Positions 1-10,340 of a stretch of DNA of 64,000 nt are shown here, one piece after another. Under the pieces are notes generated by a model. The model ran no database searches and was not told the origin of the DNA. It saw only the letters and a program-made list of their open reading frames with translations. The number at the start of each line of letters is the position of its first letter. The first letter of the stretch is position 1. A program made the position numbers and the translations under genes. Source of the DNA: Candidatus Solibacter usitatus (GTDB lineage Bacteria > Acidobacteriota > Terriglobia > Bryobacterales > Bryobacteraceae); contig JACPNO010000037.1 in NCBI GenBank assembly GCA_016185465.1, positions 1 to 64,000 of the forward strand, written 5' to 3'.

Positions 1-97
1 TATCCCGCTCCCAAAAGTGTCAAGGATGTCCTGGCAGTCAGTGTCCACCATGTCTTGGCTCTTGACATCGGGGACCTGCCCCACTGTACTGCGACGC

Positions 98-118
98 GGG
101 CGGGTTTGAAACCCGCCC
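98..118. repeat. Family A palindrome
   Basis: GGGCGGGTTTGAAACCCGCCC, perfectly palindromic arms. Confidence 0.85.
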
Positions 119-146
119 CTACGATGCAATTATGGTTGGCTAAGAC

Positions 147-227
147 CGGGGACAGCCTGCGTGTTTCACTGAGGGGGCGACTTCGTGTTACGAGCAATCT
201 CTATCGGAAACACGCAGGCTGTCCCCG
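147..227. repeat. Family C inverted repeat
   Basis: CGGGGACAGCCTGCGTGTTTC (147-167) and its exact reverse complement (207-227) around a 39-nt loop. Confidence 0.9.
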
Positions 228-245
228 GCGGGATGCGGGGGCCAC

Positions 246-1172
246 CTAGCGTGAGCAGATTGCGGTCATCATCCGGGCTTCGGCGTCGATAATTTCTTCG
301 ACAATTTTCAGACCGGCGTGGCGCGATACCAGCCAGCGGAAGGCTTCTGGCGTGTACAGGTAGCGAAAATTCAGGAACACGCGCTCGCCGCGCTGCATGG
401 TCACGCTCTGGCCGCCGACGGTAATATGCAGATCGTGGCCGGCCTGGAAATGGCGGGTGAGCATGTGCAGGCCGGCGTGGCGCTCATCCTGTTTATGTTC
501 GAGACGGAGCTCGCCATCTTCTTCGGAAATGCCCATGCCGGCCAGAGGCGCCAGAGCAAAGCGGCGCATCAGCGGGCGGCGGTCCTGGGCGGGGCTGGCG
601 GCGTCGAACAGTTCGCCATCCACGATCAGCCGGTCTTCGGTATGCAAACATTCAGCGAGATGGCGGAGCTGGTCCAACGGATCGAAGCCGCCCAGCGTGT
701 TTCCGGCCATCACGTAGAGCTTGGGCGATTCGGCGGCGTCGCTGGCGAGAACCACGTGGACGGGGCTGGCGATATCGGCCTTGATGCCGAGCGATTCGAT
801 TTCCGCGTCTTCGCCGGCCGCGCAGGCCAACTCAAGCAGAGGCTGGCTCGCATCCACGGGAAAATATTTCACTTGCAGGCCGGCGCGCTGGAGGCCTTTG
901 AGCAGCGAGACATCCTTAACGCCATCGCCGGCGCCGAAACTTACGACCGATACGGGGCCTTGAAACTGGCGCGCTAACTTTTCGGCTGCTGCGCCGACGG
1001 CGGCCCACGCGTTGCGTTGGGCATCGGACGCGGCGTCTTGCGAGAGATCGAGCCAGGCGCGCACCGAGAGCGGCGACCAGTAGAAGAATTTCTCCGGCAG
1101 GTCGCGGGCTTCCAGCGCTTCGGCGAACTCGTTGGCAATTTCGGCCTCGGTCAGCAAGACTTCAATATTCAT
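246..1172 (-). CDS. EgtD-like SAM-dependent methyltransferase (histidine N-alpha-methyltransferase family)
   Basis: 308 aa; VVSFGAGDGVKDVSLL SAM-binding motif and overall layout resemble the EgtD/DUF2260 family. Confidence 0.65.
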   Translation of the reverse strand: MNIEVLLTEAEIANEFAEALEARDLPEKFFYWSPLSVRAWLDLSQDAASDAQRNAWAAVGAAAEKLARQFQGPVSVVSFGAGDGVKDVSLLKGLQRAGLQVKYFPVDASQPLLELACAAGEDAEIESLGIKADIASPVHVVLASDAAESPKLYVMAGNTLGGFDPLDQLRHLAECLHTEDRLIVDGELFDAASPAQDRRPLMRRFALAPLAGMGISEEDGELRLEHKQDERHAGLHMLTRHFQAGHDLHITVGGQSVTMQRGERVFLNFRYLYTPEAFRWLVSRHAGLKIVEEIIDAEARMMTAICSR

Positions 1173-1257
1173 GACTGGTACCAGCTTGAACCGCTTGCCC
1201 TAGTAAGCGCAACCCGGCCCCGGATATTCGGTTACACTGGAGCGATAGGAGAAACCT

Positions 1258-1932
1258 ATGCGAGTGACGATTGTATTGATGATGGCGTTGGCCACGGCTG
1301 CATTTGCCGAGAAAAAGAGCAAGACAGCCGAGCGGTTGGATGATGCCGCGGTGATGTTTTCCGAGATCATGGGCACTCCTGACAAGTCGATTCCGCAGGA
1401 CCTGCTGGAAAAATCGCAGTGCGTGGTGTTGGTGCCCGGATTGAAGAAGGGCGCATTCATTATCGGCGGCAAGTATGGCAAGGGCTTCGCGACCTGCCGC
1501 AAGGAGAGCGGCGGATGGTCGGCGCCGGCGGCGATGCGCGTGGAGGGCGGCAGCTTCGGATTTCAAATCGGCGGCTCTGAGACGGATGTCGTGATGCTGG
1601 TGATGAACGAAAGCGGCATGAAGAAGCTGATGTCGAGCAAATTCACTTTGGGCGGTGAGGCCTCGGTAGCGGCCGGACCGGTGGGTCGCGAATCCACGGC
1701 GCAGACCGATGCCTGGATGCGCGCCGAGATTCTGTCGTGGTCGCGGTCGCGCGGCGTGTTCGCGGGGATTTCGCTGCAAGGCGCTACGCTGCGCCAGGAC
1801 GTCGACGATAACCAGGAAATGTACGGCCGGAAATATGAGACGCCGGACCTGGTGAAGGGCGATGTGGCGGCGCCGGCGGATGCGGCCAAGCTGATGGGGT
1901 TGCTGAATAAGTACTCAGCGAAAAAGGGTTAG
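1258..1932 (+). CDS. SYLF/Ysc84-type lipid-binding domain protein, exported
   Basis: Signal peptide; SQCVVLVPGLKKGAFIIGGKYGKG and SRGVFAGISLQGATLRQD are typical of SYLF domains. Confidence 0.85.
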   Translation: MRVTIVLMMALATAAFAEKKSKTAERLDDAAVMFSEIMGTPDKSIPQDLLEKSQCVVLVPGLKKGAFIIGGKYGKGFATCRKESGGWSAPAAMRVEGGSFGFQIGGSETDVVMLVMNESGMKKLMSSKFTLGGEASVAAGPVGRESTAQTDAWMRAEILSWSRSRGVFAGISLQGATLRQDVDDNQEMYGRKYETPDLVKGDVAAPADAAKLMGLLNKYSAKKG

Positions 1933-1940
1933 TTGGACAA

Positions 1941-2133
1941 GCGGGCGGGTTTGAAACCCGCCCCTACGGTTTTTCGTATTTGGCGGCCACAAACACACCC
2001 GCCGATTTTTTTCGTATTGGCGGACATACATACCGTGCGCCGGTGTTTTTTTCGTATTCGACACACACTGTGCGCCGGTGTTCTTTCGTATTTTCCATCG
2101 CGGATGTAGGGGCGTGTTTCAAACCCGCCCTGT
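1941..2133. repeat. Family A palindromes flanking a degenerate TTTTTCGTATT tandem array
   Basis: GGGCGGGTTTGAAACCCGCCC at 1943-1963 and the inverted GGGCGTGTTTCAAACCCGCCC at 2110-2130; between them CGTATT recurs at about 1975, 2013, 2053 and 2087. Confidence 0.8.
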
Positions 2134-2138
2134 TACTT

Positions 2139-3393
2139 TCACACCTTGTACTTGTCGTAGTCGAAGGGCTCGTCGACCATGTGGTACAGCGGTTCGCCTT
2201 CGCGCTGGAGATAGTACGTTTTCAGCGGCGTGCGCGCGAAATCCGTTAGCTTGCGTGGCACGGGCCCGCTATCGGTCCATTCGTAGACCGGAATTTCCCA
2301 GGGATTGAAGGTATCGGTGAGGCCGCGCTCTTTGGCGACGCGATAAAGATGAACGTTGCCGGGTTCGTGGCCGGCCAGATAGAGGCCGATCACATCCAGA
2401 CGGAATTTGTCCTGGCCGAACATCACCAGGTTGGTCAAGTAATCGTTGCCAATCCCGAAGCCATCGCCGTCGCGCGCGTAAATTCCTTCGATCATGGCCA
2501 GCCCGGTCTTAAGCACACTCATGTTGTCGCAGGTCTTGTGCGCCCAGATTTCCTGATGCATCGGGCTTAACTGGGCGCGGCTGTCGTAGCGCGCGTAGTT
2601 GAGCCGGGAATGGCGGTCGAAAAATTTATTGACCACGCGCTCGACTTCGGGGTGAATATCCGGCTTCATGAAATCCGGCACGCCGGTGACCATTTGCCAG
2701 CCCGGACAGAAGCGCACGTAGGGCAGCACGACGAGCCCCTGTTCGTTCTTCACCGATTGGGTGAGGCACATGCCATGAGCTTTCCACTTGGCGATATTCA
2801 GCAGCCAGGTATCGGGCTCATTGACGGGAGCGTAGTGGGGGATGCGGGAATAAACCACCGCGTCGGGGACTTTGCTCCAGGTCATGTCGTAGCCGTCGCG
2901 GAAATTGCGGGTGCGGCGTTCGGGCTCATTCATCTCGACGCCGTGACGCTCGTTGATGTCGACGTAGCCGCGAAGATTCCAGCGATGGAAATTGTTGGCC
3001 TCGATGAAATGAAACTTCTTCAGCCCGAGTTCTTTCAAGCCCATCACAATGCCTTCATAGAACTGCGGATCGGTGCCGGTGCCCCAGTTGTCGACATCCG
3101 GACGTTCCTTGCTATGGACGCTGGTGGAATTGGGTTTCAGGATAATGCGGTGGCTGACGGGCACGCCGGGTTGGTCGAGCGGAACAAAAATCTGCCGGGC
3201 CAGAGTCATCCATTTTGTGCGGCACGTGAGTGCGGCGAATGAAGATGGCTTTGGGATTGCGCTGGATGAAGTCGTGCAAGCCGAAAAAGGGCTGCGGCAA
3301 TCGAGCCGGATCGGCGGCGAGAGGGCGGGGCAAAGCGCTGGCGCCGGCCAGGGCCAGACTACCGGACAGGAAATCGCGCCGGCGAATCGTCAT
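2139..3393 (-). pseudogene. DUF362-like protein with Tat-type signal, apparent frameshift near 3205-3215
   Basis: ORF 3112..3393 gives MTIRRRDFLSGSLALAGAS...IRRTHVPHKMD; ORF 2139..3209 continues in another frame as TLARQIFVPLDQPGVPVSHRIILKPN. Confidence 0.7.
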
Positions 3394-3402
3394 GCTGCCA
3401 GT

Positions 3403-4664
3403 TTACTCGAAAACCACCACTCCCAGGCGAGTGAACTCCTGGATGAAGATTTCGGTGGTTGTGCCGCGGCGGGCGGGCTTGAGCGGGAGTGGCGGGGCTT
3501 CCGGACGCAGCAGAGTGGCTTGGCGAAATGGCCCTGAATACGGGCCTGCAGCTCACTTTCGCTATCGATGGGCGAACCGTAGTTGATGACGTGGAGCAGG
3601 GCCTTGCCTTTTCCCGGCGGAGCGTCGGTGGCGAAGGCGATGGCGGCGGGCGCATTCCAAATACGCATGGCGCGGCGCTTGTGGGTGACGATGTCGATCA
3701 CGTCGAGGGCGAACTCGCTGGGATCGGCCACCGGCTTGCGGTAGGCGATCACGCGCCCGCGGCCCAGGGCATGATAATCGCGATCGGCTTCGGAGCGAGC
3801 CGGCTTGGGCAACAGCTCACTCCACCAGCTTCGTCCAGCCAGAATCACGCTGCTGCCGGCTTCGGCATGAGCCAGGATGCGCGCGCGAATCGCCGCGGGC
3901 GGCGGGGCCAAATTCGCGGCGACCAGAGCCAGGCGCCTCGAATCTGGCGAGGGCGGATCGGCGGCGGGCGCGAGCGCCGGAGACGCATTGCGGCGCGAAA
4001 GCAGGTTGGCGATCTCGGCGGTGGCCGCGCCTTTTTCAACCAGGGCCGTAATGGTGGGCATGGTTGCGCGGCCGCGAAACAAAGCCGCGTGCTCGCGCAG
4101 CCAGCGGGTGGTCCGGCCCAGTTGATTCCAGGCCTGGCGCGCTGCAGGATCGCCGCCGAGAAGCGCCCGCAGGTAGCGCGGCTCAACCGTGAGCACGTAA
4201 TTGCCGCCGGCGACCCAGGCTTCGATCAGTGCGAGCTCGAGCGAATCGAACGGGACCAGGCGGTCTTTCAGATCGGGCTCATAGCCCAGCAGCGGCGCGC
4301 GATCCGGGTAGAGCGCGCGCAAGTAAGCGATCCAATAGCCGTTGGAATCCACCCAAGGCTCACGGCTGGGGCTGGCGGTTTCGTCACTAGTAGTGTTGGG
4401 TCCGCGCGCGATGCCGGGCCAGAGTCCGTCGCTGAGCGCTACGGCGGAGCGCGGCCCGGCGGTGTCCAGATCGCGCAATGCCAGGAAGTGAATCGCGCCC
4501 ACGGGCGGTGTCTGGATGCCGGCGTTGCGGCAGGCGTCCCGCAGGCTGGCGGCGTTTTCCTGCAGCAGAACCGCGGTTACTCCGGCTTCGCGCAACAGCG
4601 CGGCATGCTGAGGGTCGCCGCCATTCCAGCGGGCAACGATGTCCAACGAGGGATCCAGGGGCAT
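3403..4664 (-). CDS. Conserved hypothetical protein, probable frameshift near 3528
   Basis: Plausible start [16 protein letters not shown] at about 4664; the annotated frame ends in R/S/P-rich sequence while the next frame reads [37 protein letters not shown]. Confidence 0.5.
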
Positions 4665-4686
4665 GCGGTCACTTACAATAGCTGAA

Positions 4687-5913
4687 GTGAAAGCGACAGC
4701 TCTCGACGAACAGCTAGCATATATCAAAAAAGGCCTGGCGGAGCTTATCCGCGAAGAGGATTTGCGCGAGCGCCTGACGGAGGCGGCGAAAACTTCGCGT
4801 CCGCTGCGCATCAAAGCCGGCTTCGACCCCACCGCCCCGGACCTGCACTTGGGCCACACGGTCCTGCTGCGCAAGATGAAACATTTTCAGGACCTGGGGC
4901 ACACCGTGATTTTCCTGATCGGCGATGCGACTTCGCTGATTGGCGATCCAACCGGCCGCAACGCCACTCGCCCGCCGATGACGCGCGAGCAGATCCAGGC
5001 CAATACCGAAACCTACAAAGCGCAGGTGTTCAAGATTCTGGATCGGGAAAAAACTGAGGTCCGCTTCAACAGCGATTGGCTGGAGCCGCTGAAGTTTGCC
5101 GACATCGTCCGCCTGGCTTCGCACTACACGGTGGCGCGGATTCTGGAGCGCGACGATTTTTCCAAGCGCTACCGCGAGCAGACGCCGATTTCGATCCACG
5201 AGCTGCTGTATCCGCTGGCGCAGGCCTACGACTCGGTCGCGCTGAATTGCGATGTCGAAATGGGCGGCACGGACCAGAAATTCAATTTGCTTGTAGGCCG
5301 CGAGATTCAAAAGACATTCGGACAACCGCCGCAGATTGTGGCCACCGTGCCGATTCTGGAAGGACTCGACGGCGCCAACAAGATGTCGAAATCGCTGGGA
5401 AATTATATCGGCATCACCGAGCCGGCGGAGGTGATGTTCCGCAAAGTAATGCAGATCAGCGATGCGCTGATGTTCCGCTATTATCTGCTGCTCACCGACC
5501 GCAGCGAAGCCGAGATTGCGGCCATGCGAGGGCGCATCGAGCGCGGCGAATTGCATCCCATGGAGGCCAAGATCGAGCTGGGCCGGCTGATCGTGACGGA
5601 TTTCCATTCGGCGGCGGATGCGGCGCGGGCGGCGGAGGAATTCAACCGCGTGGTGCGGCAAGGTGAGAAGCCGCGGGAAATTCCAACGGTGGATTTGCCG
5701 GATGGCGTCCGTGCAGGGGGGGGAATCCGCATCGATAAATTGCTGGCGAAGATTGGCCTGGCGGAATCGGTGAGCGATGCGGCGCGCAAGATCAAGGCGG
5801 GCGCGGTGGAGATCGACGGCGGCAAGGTGCGTGACCTGGCGATGGCGCTGCCGGACGGCGAATGCACCATTCACGCGGGGAAAGGCTGGCGGCGCGTCAT
5901 CGTGAAAACCTAA
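4687..5913 (+). CDS. tyrS: Tyrosyl-tRNA synthetase
   Basis: [29 protein letters not shown] and KMSKSLGN signatures plus C-terminal S4 domain; GTG start about 4687. Confidence 0.95.
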   Translation: MKATALDEQLAYIKKGLAELIREEDLRERLTEAAKTSRPLRIKAGFDPTAPDLHLGHTVLLRKMKHFQDLGHTVIFLIGDATSLIGDPTGRNATRPPMTREQIQANTETYKAQVFKILDREKTEVRFNSDWLEPLKFADIVRLASHYTVARILERDDFSKRYREQTPISIHELLYPLAQAYDSVALNCDVEMGGTDQKFNLLVGREIQKTFGQPPQIVATVPILEGLDGANKMSKSLGNYIGITEPAEVMFRKVMQISDALMFRYYLLLTDRSEAEIAAMRGRIERGELHPMEAKIELGRLIVTDFHSAADAARAAEEFNRVVRQGEKPREIPTVDLPDGVRAGGGIRIDKLLAKIGLAESVSDAARKIKAGAVEIDGGKVRDLAMALPDGECTIHAGKGWRRVIVKT

Positions 5914-7139
5914 TGCTCGCCCCGGCCGACATTGTCTCGATTGCCGCCGACGCGATTCGCGCGCACAAGCTGCGCGCCGCGCTTACGGTGCTGGGGCTGA
6001 CCATGGGCGTGGCCACGCTCATCACCGTGATGACGCTGGTGCAAGGGGCGAATCGCTATGTCGAGGATAAGATTGCCAACCTCGGCACCAATGTCTTCCG
6101 CCTGGCGCGCGTGCCTTTTGCGGTCACCGATTTCACGGTCCTGGTGAAAGCCCAGCGCAACAAGCCGCTCAACATGGAAGACATGCAGGCGGTGGCCGAA
6201 GGCTGCGCGTCGTGCGAGTGGGTGGGCGCATCGGTCTCAAGCACGCTCTCGGTGAAATACCGGGACCAGGAAATTCAGGATGCCACGCTGCGCGGCCACA
6301 CCGCCAACATGGCGGATATCGATACGCGCACCGTGGCGACGGGCCGCTACTTCACGGAGTCCGAGGAGCGCCATGCGGCCACGGTTTGCCTGATCGGCGA
6401 CGCCCTGGTAAATCAGTTTTTTCCCAGCGTGAATCCGTTGGGGCGCGTCATTCACGCCGAAGGCCACGAGTACACGGTGGTGGGCACGTTCGAGAAAATC
6501 GGCTCGGTGCTGGGGCAGGATCAGGACAATTTCGTGGTAATCCCGATCACCAGTTATTTGCGATTTCGCGGCGCGCGCTCCAGCCTGACGCTGGAAGTGA
6601 AAGCCGCAGGCGGCGAGGACGTTTTCCAACGGGCCCAGGACGAGGCGCGCGTGATCCTGCGAGCCCGCCGGCACATCACCGGCGATCGCGCGGAAGATTT
6701 TTTCATCGGAACCTCGGAAAGCTACATCTCGCTGTGGCAGAGCATCAGCGGGGCGTTTTTCGCGGTGTTCGTGATGGTGAGCTCAATTTCAGCGGTAGTG
6801 GGCGGCATCGTGATCATGAACGTCATGCTGGTGAGCGTGACGGAGCGCACCAAGGAGATTGGCATCCGCCGCGCGGTCGGGGCGACCGAGCGCGATATTC
6901 TGCGCCAGTTTCTGGCGGAGAGCATCATGCAGTGCTTGATCGGCGGCGCGATTGGCATTGGGATCGGGTTCGCGTGCGCGCTCGCGCTGCGGACGTACAC
7001 GGCGTTTCCGGCGTCGGTGAAGACCTGGGTGGCGCTGCTTGGAGTAGTGTTGAGCACGGTGATCGGGCTGTTTTTCGGAATTTATCCGGCCAAGAAAGCG
7101 GCGGAGCTCGACCCGGTGACGGCGCTGCGGGCGGAGTGA
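5913..7139 (+). CDS. ABC transporter permease, MacB/FtsX type
   Basis: MacB-like periplasmic core and three C-terminal TM helices; TAATG overlap with tyrS. Confidence 0.9.
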   Translation: MLAPADIVSIAADAIRAHKLRAALTVLGLTMGVATLITVMTLVQGANRYVEDKIANLGTNVFRLARVPFAVTDFTVLVKAQRNKPLNMEDMQAVAEGCASCEWVGASVSSTLSVKYRDQEIQDATLRGHTANMADIDTRTVATGRYFTESEERHAATVCLIGDALVNQFFPSVNPLGRVIHAEGHEYTVVGTFEKIGSVLGQDQDNFVVIPITSYLRFRGARSSLTLEVKAAGGEDVFQRAQDEARVILRARRHITGDRAEDFFIGTSESYISLWQSISGAFFAVFVMVSSISAVVGGIVIMNVMLVSVTERTKEIGIRRAVGATERDILRQFLAESIMQCLIGGAIGIGIGFACALALRTYTAFPASVKTWVALLGVVLSTVIGLFFGIYPAKKAAELDPVTALRAE

Positions 7140-7140
7140 T

Positions 7141-8397
7141 ATGACCAGAGCTGAGTTCGGCGAAAATCTGCGCGTGGCGCTGGACACGCTGGCGGCGCGC
7201 AAAGTGCGCTCGGGCTTGACGATTCTCGGCATCGTGATTGGCGTGACTTCGGTGATTTCGGTAGCTTCGATCATCGATGGCCTCGACGGCTATATCCGCG
7301 CGCGCGTGCAGACATTCGGCTCGCGCACTTTTTTCGTGGGTCGCATTCCGTTCAGCTTTCGCCTGGGCCGGCTGCCGGAGAATATCCGCGTGCGGAAATA
7401 CCTGCAGCCCGGCGACGCCGCGTTTCTCAAGGAGACATGCCCGTCCATCGCCTATGCGACGGCGTTCATGAACCGCATCAATTTCGGCGAGCAGGCTGAC
7501 GAGATTCGCTTCGGAGCGGCGCACGTGGAACGGTTTTTTCTTCGCGGCGTGGAGCCGGATTATTTCCGGGCGATCGCGCTATTTTCCGTGGCCCAGGGAC
7601 GGCCCATCACGCGGGACGATGTGGAACATGCGCGCCCGGTAGTGATCATTGGCCAGGCCATCGCCGATTCGCTGTTCCCGCATATCGACGCCATCGGCAA
7701 GACGGTGCGTCTCAACGGCCGGCCGTACGACGTGATCGGGGTATTCGACAAAGATCCCGGGCTGTTCGGCGGCTTCGGCGTGGACCAGTTTGCCTGCATC
7801 CCGCTCAGCAATTTCCACAAGAACTTTCCCGAGATTCGTGAAACCACGCTGGCCGTCGCGGTGCAGGAGGGCGCGGACATGAACGTCGCGCGCAACGAAG
7901 TGATTGAAGCCATGCGACGGCGCAGGCGCGTGCCGCACCGCGGGGAGAACGATTTTGAAATCGCCGATCCTGAATTTCTCACCAATCTCTGGAACCAGCT
8001 CACCGGCGCGCTGGCGCTGCTGACGGGCGTGATCAGCTCGATCGGGCTGCTGGTGGGCGGCATCGGCGTAATGAACATCATGCTGATTTCGGTGACCGAG
8101 CGGACGGCCGAGATTGGCGTGCGCAAGGCGATTGGCGCGCGGCGTTCCGATATCCAGCTGCAATTTCTGCTGGAGGCGGTCACGCTTACCAGCATTGGCG
8201 GCGCGATCGGAATCACGCTGGGCGCGCTGTTTGCGGCAACCGTGCGCGCGCTGGTGCCGTCGATTCCGGCGACGCTCTCACCGTTGTGGGTGGCGCTGGG
8301 CGTGATCATGTCGGTGGGAGTTGGGCTGTTCTTTGGATACTATCCGGCGCGGCGCGCTTCGCTGCTTGACCCGATTGTATGCCTGCGCTACGAGTAG
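7141..8397 (+). CDS. ABC transporter permease, MacB/FtsX type
   Basis: Paralogue of the preceding gene; IGVMNIMLISVTERTAEIGVRKAIGARRSDI motif. Confidence 0.9.
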   Translation: MTRAEFGENLRVALDTLAARKVRSGLTILGIVIGVTSVISVASIIDGLDGYIRARVQTFGSRTFFVGRIPFSFRLGRLPENIRVRKYLQPGDAAFLKETCPSIAYATAFMNRINFGEQADEIRFGAAHVERFFLRGVEPDYFRAIALFSVAQGRPITRDDVEHARPVVIIGQAIADSLFPHIDAIGKTVRLNGRPYDVIGVFDKDPGLFGGFGVDQFACIPLSNFHKNFPEIRETTLAVAVQEGADMNVARNEVIEAMRRRRRVPHRGENDFEIADPEFLTNLWNQLTGALALLTGVISSIGLLVGGIGVMNIMLISVTERTAEIGVRKAIGARRSDIQLQFLLEAVTLTSIGGAIGITLGALFAATVRALVPSIPATLSPLWVALGVIMSVGVGLFFGYYPARRASLLDPIVCLRYE

Positions 8398-9197
8398 ACG
8401 CGGTTCGCGCACTCACGCTCGCCGACATCCCGGCTGTCATGGCGCTCAAGGACGCCGCCGGCTGGAACCAGACACCGGCGGATTGGAAAATTCTGCTGGA
8501 ACTGGCGCCCCAGAGCTGCTTCGGCATCGAGTGCGATGGCAAGCTGGCGGCAACTTCCACGGCAATTTCCTACGGCCGCGAGCTGGCGTGGATCGGCATG
8601 GTGGTTACCGATCCTGTTCATCGGCGGCGCGGCTTGGCGCGGCGATTGCTGGAGCACGCTCTGCAATACCTGGATGCGAGGGGCGTGGGCTGCGTCAAGT
8701 TGGATGCCACGGCGATGGGCCAGGGGCTCTACGAGCAACTGGGTTTTCGCGCGGAGTGCGTGGTGGAGCGCTGGCTGCGGCCGGCCGGGCCTATTGCGGC
8801 TTCCCAGAACGTTAGGCCTTATGCGGCGGATCGGGTACTCGATCGCCAGGCGTTTGGGGCGGATCGATCTACGCTGCTGGATAAGCTGGCGCGGCATGGG
8901 GCGTGGTCGGCCGGGGAAGGCTTTGCCATGGGGCGCGACGGCGCGCAAGCTGCGTATTTCGGACCCTGCGTCAGCCGGTCACCCGAGGCCGCGCGGGATT
9001 TGTTGGGCGCATTTCTGAAGACGCGAGCCGGGCAGCCGGTCTACTGGGACATACTGGCTACCCATCCAGCGGCGGCCGGTCTGGCCCGCGAGCACGGTTT
9101 CACGCGCAGCCGCGAATTGCTGCGCATGGTCCGCGGAGGCTCGGTGACGCCAGACGCCTCTCTGAATTTCGCCATCGCGGGTTTTGAGTTCGGGTAG
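8379..9197 (+). CDS. GNAT family N-acetyltransferase with a second C-terminal GNAT-like half
   Basis: GMVVTDPVHRRRGLARRLLEHALQYLDARG acetyl-CoA motif. Confidence 0.8.
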   Translation: MPALRVDAVRALTLADIPAVMALKDAAGWNQTPADWKILLELAPQSCFGIECDGKLAATSTAISYGRELAWIGMVVTDPVHRRRGLARRLLEHALQYLDARGVGCVKLDATAMGQGLYEQLGFRAECVVERWLRPAGPIAASQNVRPYAADRVLDRQAFGADRSTLLDKLARHGAWSAGEGFAMGRDGAQAAYFGPCVSRSPEAARDLLGAFLKTRAGQPVYWDILATHPAAAGLAREHGFTRSRELLRMVRGGSVTPDASLNFAIAGFEFG

Positions 9198-9221
9198 GTC
9201 TGCTAAAATTTGAGACTTGCT

Positions 9222-10334
9222 ATGAGAACGCTGGGGCTAGTGGTGTTGGTGTGGTCGCTGGCCGCGTCGCACGCCGCGCTCGCAAAAAAGAAAAAGGGCG
9301 ATCAGGAGCCGGTCACGCAAGTTCTGCAGCTGCCTAAAGACCCGCCGCTGGCGATTGTGGCCGAAACCTCGCGCCTGGTATTTCACGTCACGCCGCTTTC
9401 CGCCAAGGGACTGCTCTCGGCCCAAGTTCGCGAAGCCCTGAAAGTGCTCCCGCGAATCACCGGCGGCGCGACCATCGTCAAACTGCGGGCGTTTGTGGCC
9501 GGCAGCGGCGATCTGCGGCGCGTGCAAGCCATCGTGAGCGAAACCTTCACGGAACATCATTGGCCGCTGCCGGTTTTGAGCGTGGTGCAGGTGGGCGGCC
9601 TGCCGCTCGAAGGCGCGCAAGTGGTCTTCGAATCCATCTCGATGGCGAAAAAGGAAGTCAACCCGAGCGGGCTGGTTTTTCTGGCTGGCCAGCAGGTGAC
9701 CAGCGCCGGGCCGATGGATCCGGTGGCGCCGTTAGCCGAAAAGTCATTGGCGGGTCTGCGTACCGCCGTGACGGCCGCGGGCTCCGATACGGGCGACGTG
9801 CTGCGCGGCACCTGCTATCTGAGCAGCCTGGGCGATCTGGCGAAAGTGCGCGCCCAGGTGGCGTCCAGTTTTCCGGCGGCGGCGTGGAACTTCGTGCAGA
9901 TTCAGCGGGCGCCGGCGCGCGGGATTGTCGAGTGCGAAGCCGTGGCGCGGGGGCGGGCGGCCGGCTCGACCGCGCTCGAGTTTCTGAATCCCGAAGGTTT
10001 GACCAAGTCCGCCAACTATTCGCAGCTGGCGCGGGTGACGGCGCCGCGCATCGCGCTCACCGGAACGCAAGTGGCTTTTGGAATCCAGGAAGCCGATGCC
10101 AAGCTGGCGTTTTCGCGCCTTGAAAAAGAGCTGGTGCAGGTGGGCGCATCGCTTAAGAACGCGGCCATGTCCAGTGTCTATCCGCTCTCGGAATCGAGCG
10201 CCAACCTGGTGCGCAAGGTGCGATTCGAATATCTGGATCAGGCGCGGCCGCCGGCCAGCACGATGCTGCTATTTGAAGGACTGCCCTCCATGGACGCCAC
10301 TTTCGCCGTGGACGTGGTGGCGGTGGTGAGATAA
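9222..10334 (+). CDS. Exported RidA-like protein, apparently with repeated RidA-like segments
   Basis: Signal peptide; SGLVFLAGQQVTSAG resembles RidA/YjgF core; similar halves recur. Confidence 0.5.
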   Translation: MRTLGLVVLVWSLAASHAALAKKKKGDQEPVTQVLQLPKDPPLAIVAETSRLVFHVTPLSAKGLLSAQVREALKVLPRITGGATIVKLRAFVAGSGDLRRVQAIVSETFTEHHWPLPVLSVVQVGGLPLEGAQVVFESISMAKKEVNPSGLVFLAGQQVTSAGPMDPVAPLAEKSLAGLRTAVTAAGSDTGDVLRGTCYLSSLGDLAKVRAQVASSFPAAAWNFVQIQRAPARGIVECEAVARGRAAGSTALEFLNPEGLTKSANYSQLARVTAPRIALTGTQVAFGIQEADAKLAFSRLEKELVQVGASLKNAAMSSVYPLSESSANLVRKVRFEYLDQARPPASTMLLFEGLPSMDATFAVDVVAVVR

Positions 10335-10340
10335 GCGGAC

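Noticed and set aside
55-249. 64-aa ORF sharing NLYxKHAGCP with ORF 26267..26650
   Set aside because: The shared peptide comes from conserved family C repeat DNA rather than a credible protein.
3489-4685. 398-aa plus-strand ORF
   Set aside because: Antisense of the better-supported minus-strand hypothetical gene; G/R/A-rich composition typical of shadows.
4714-5874. 386-aa minus-strand ORF
   Set aside because: Antisense shadow of tyrS.
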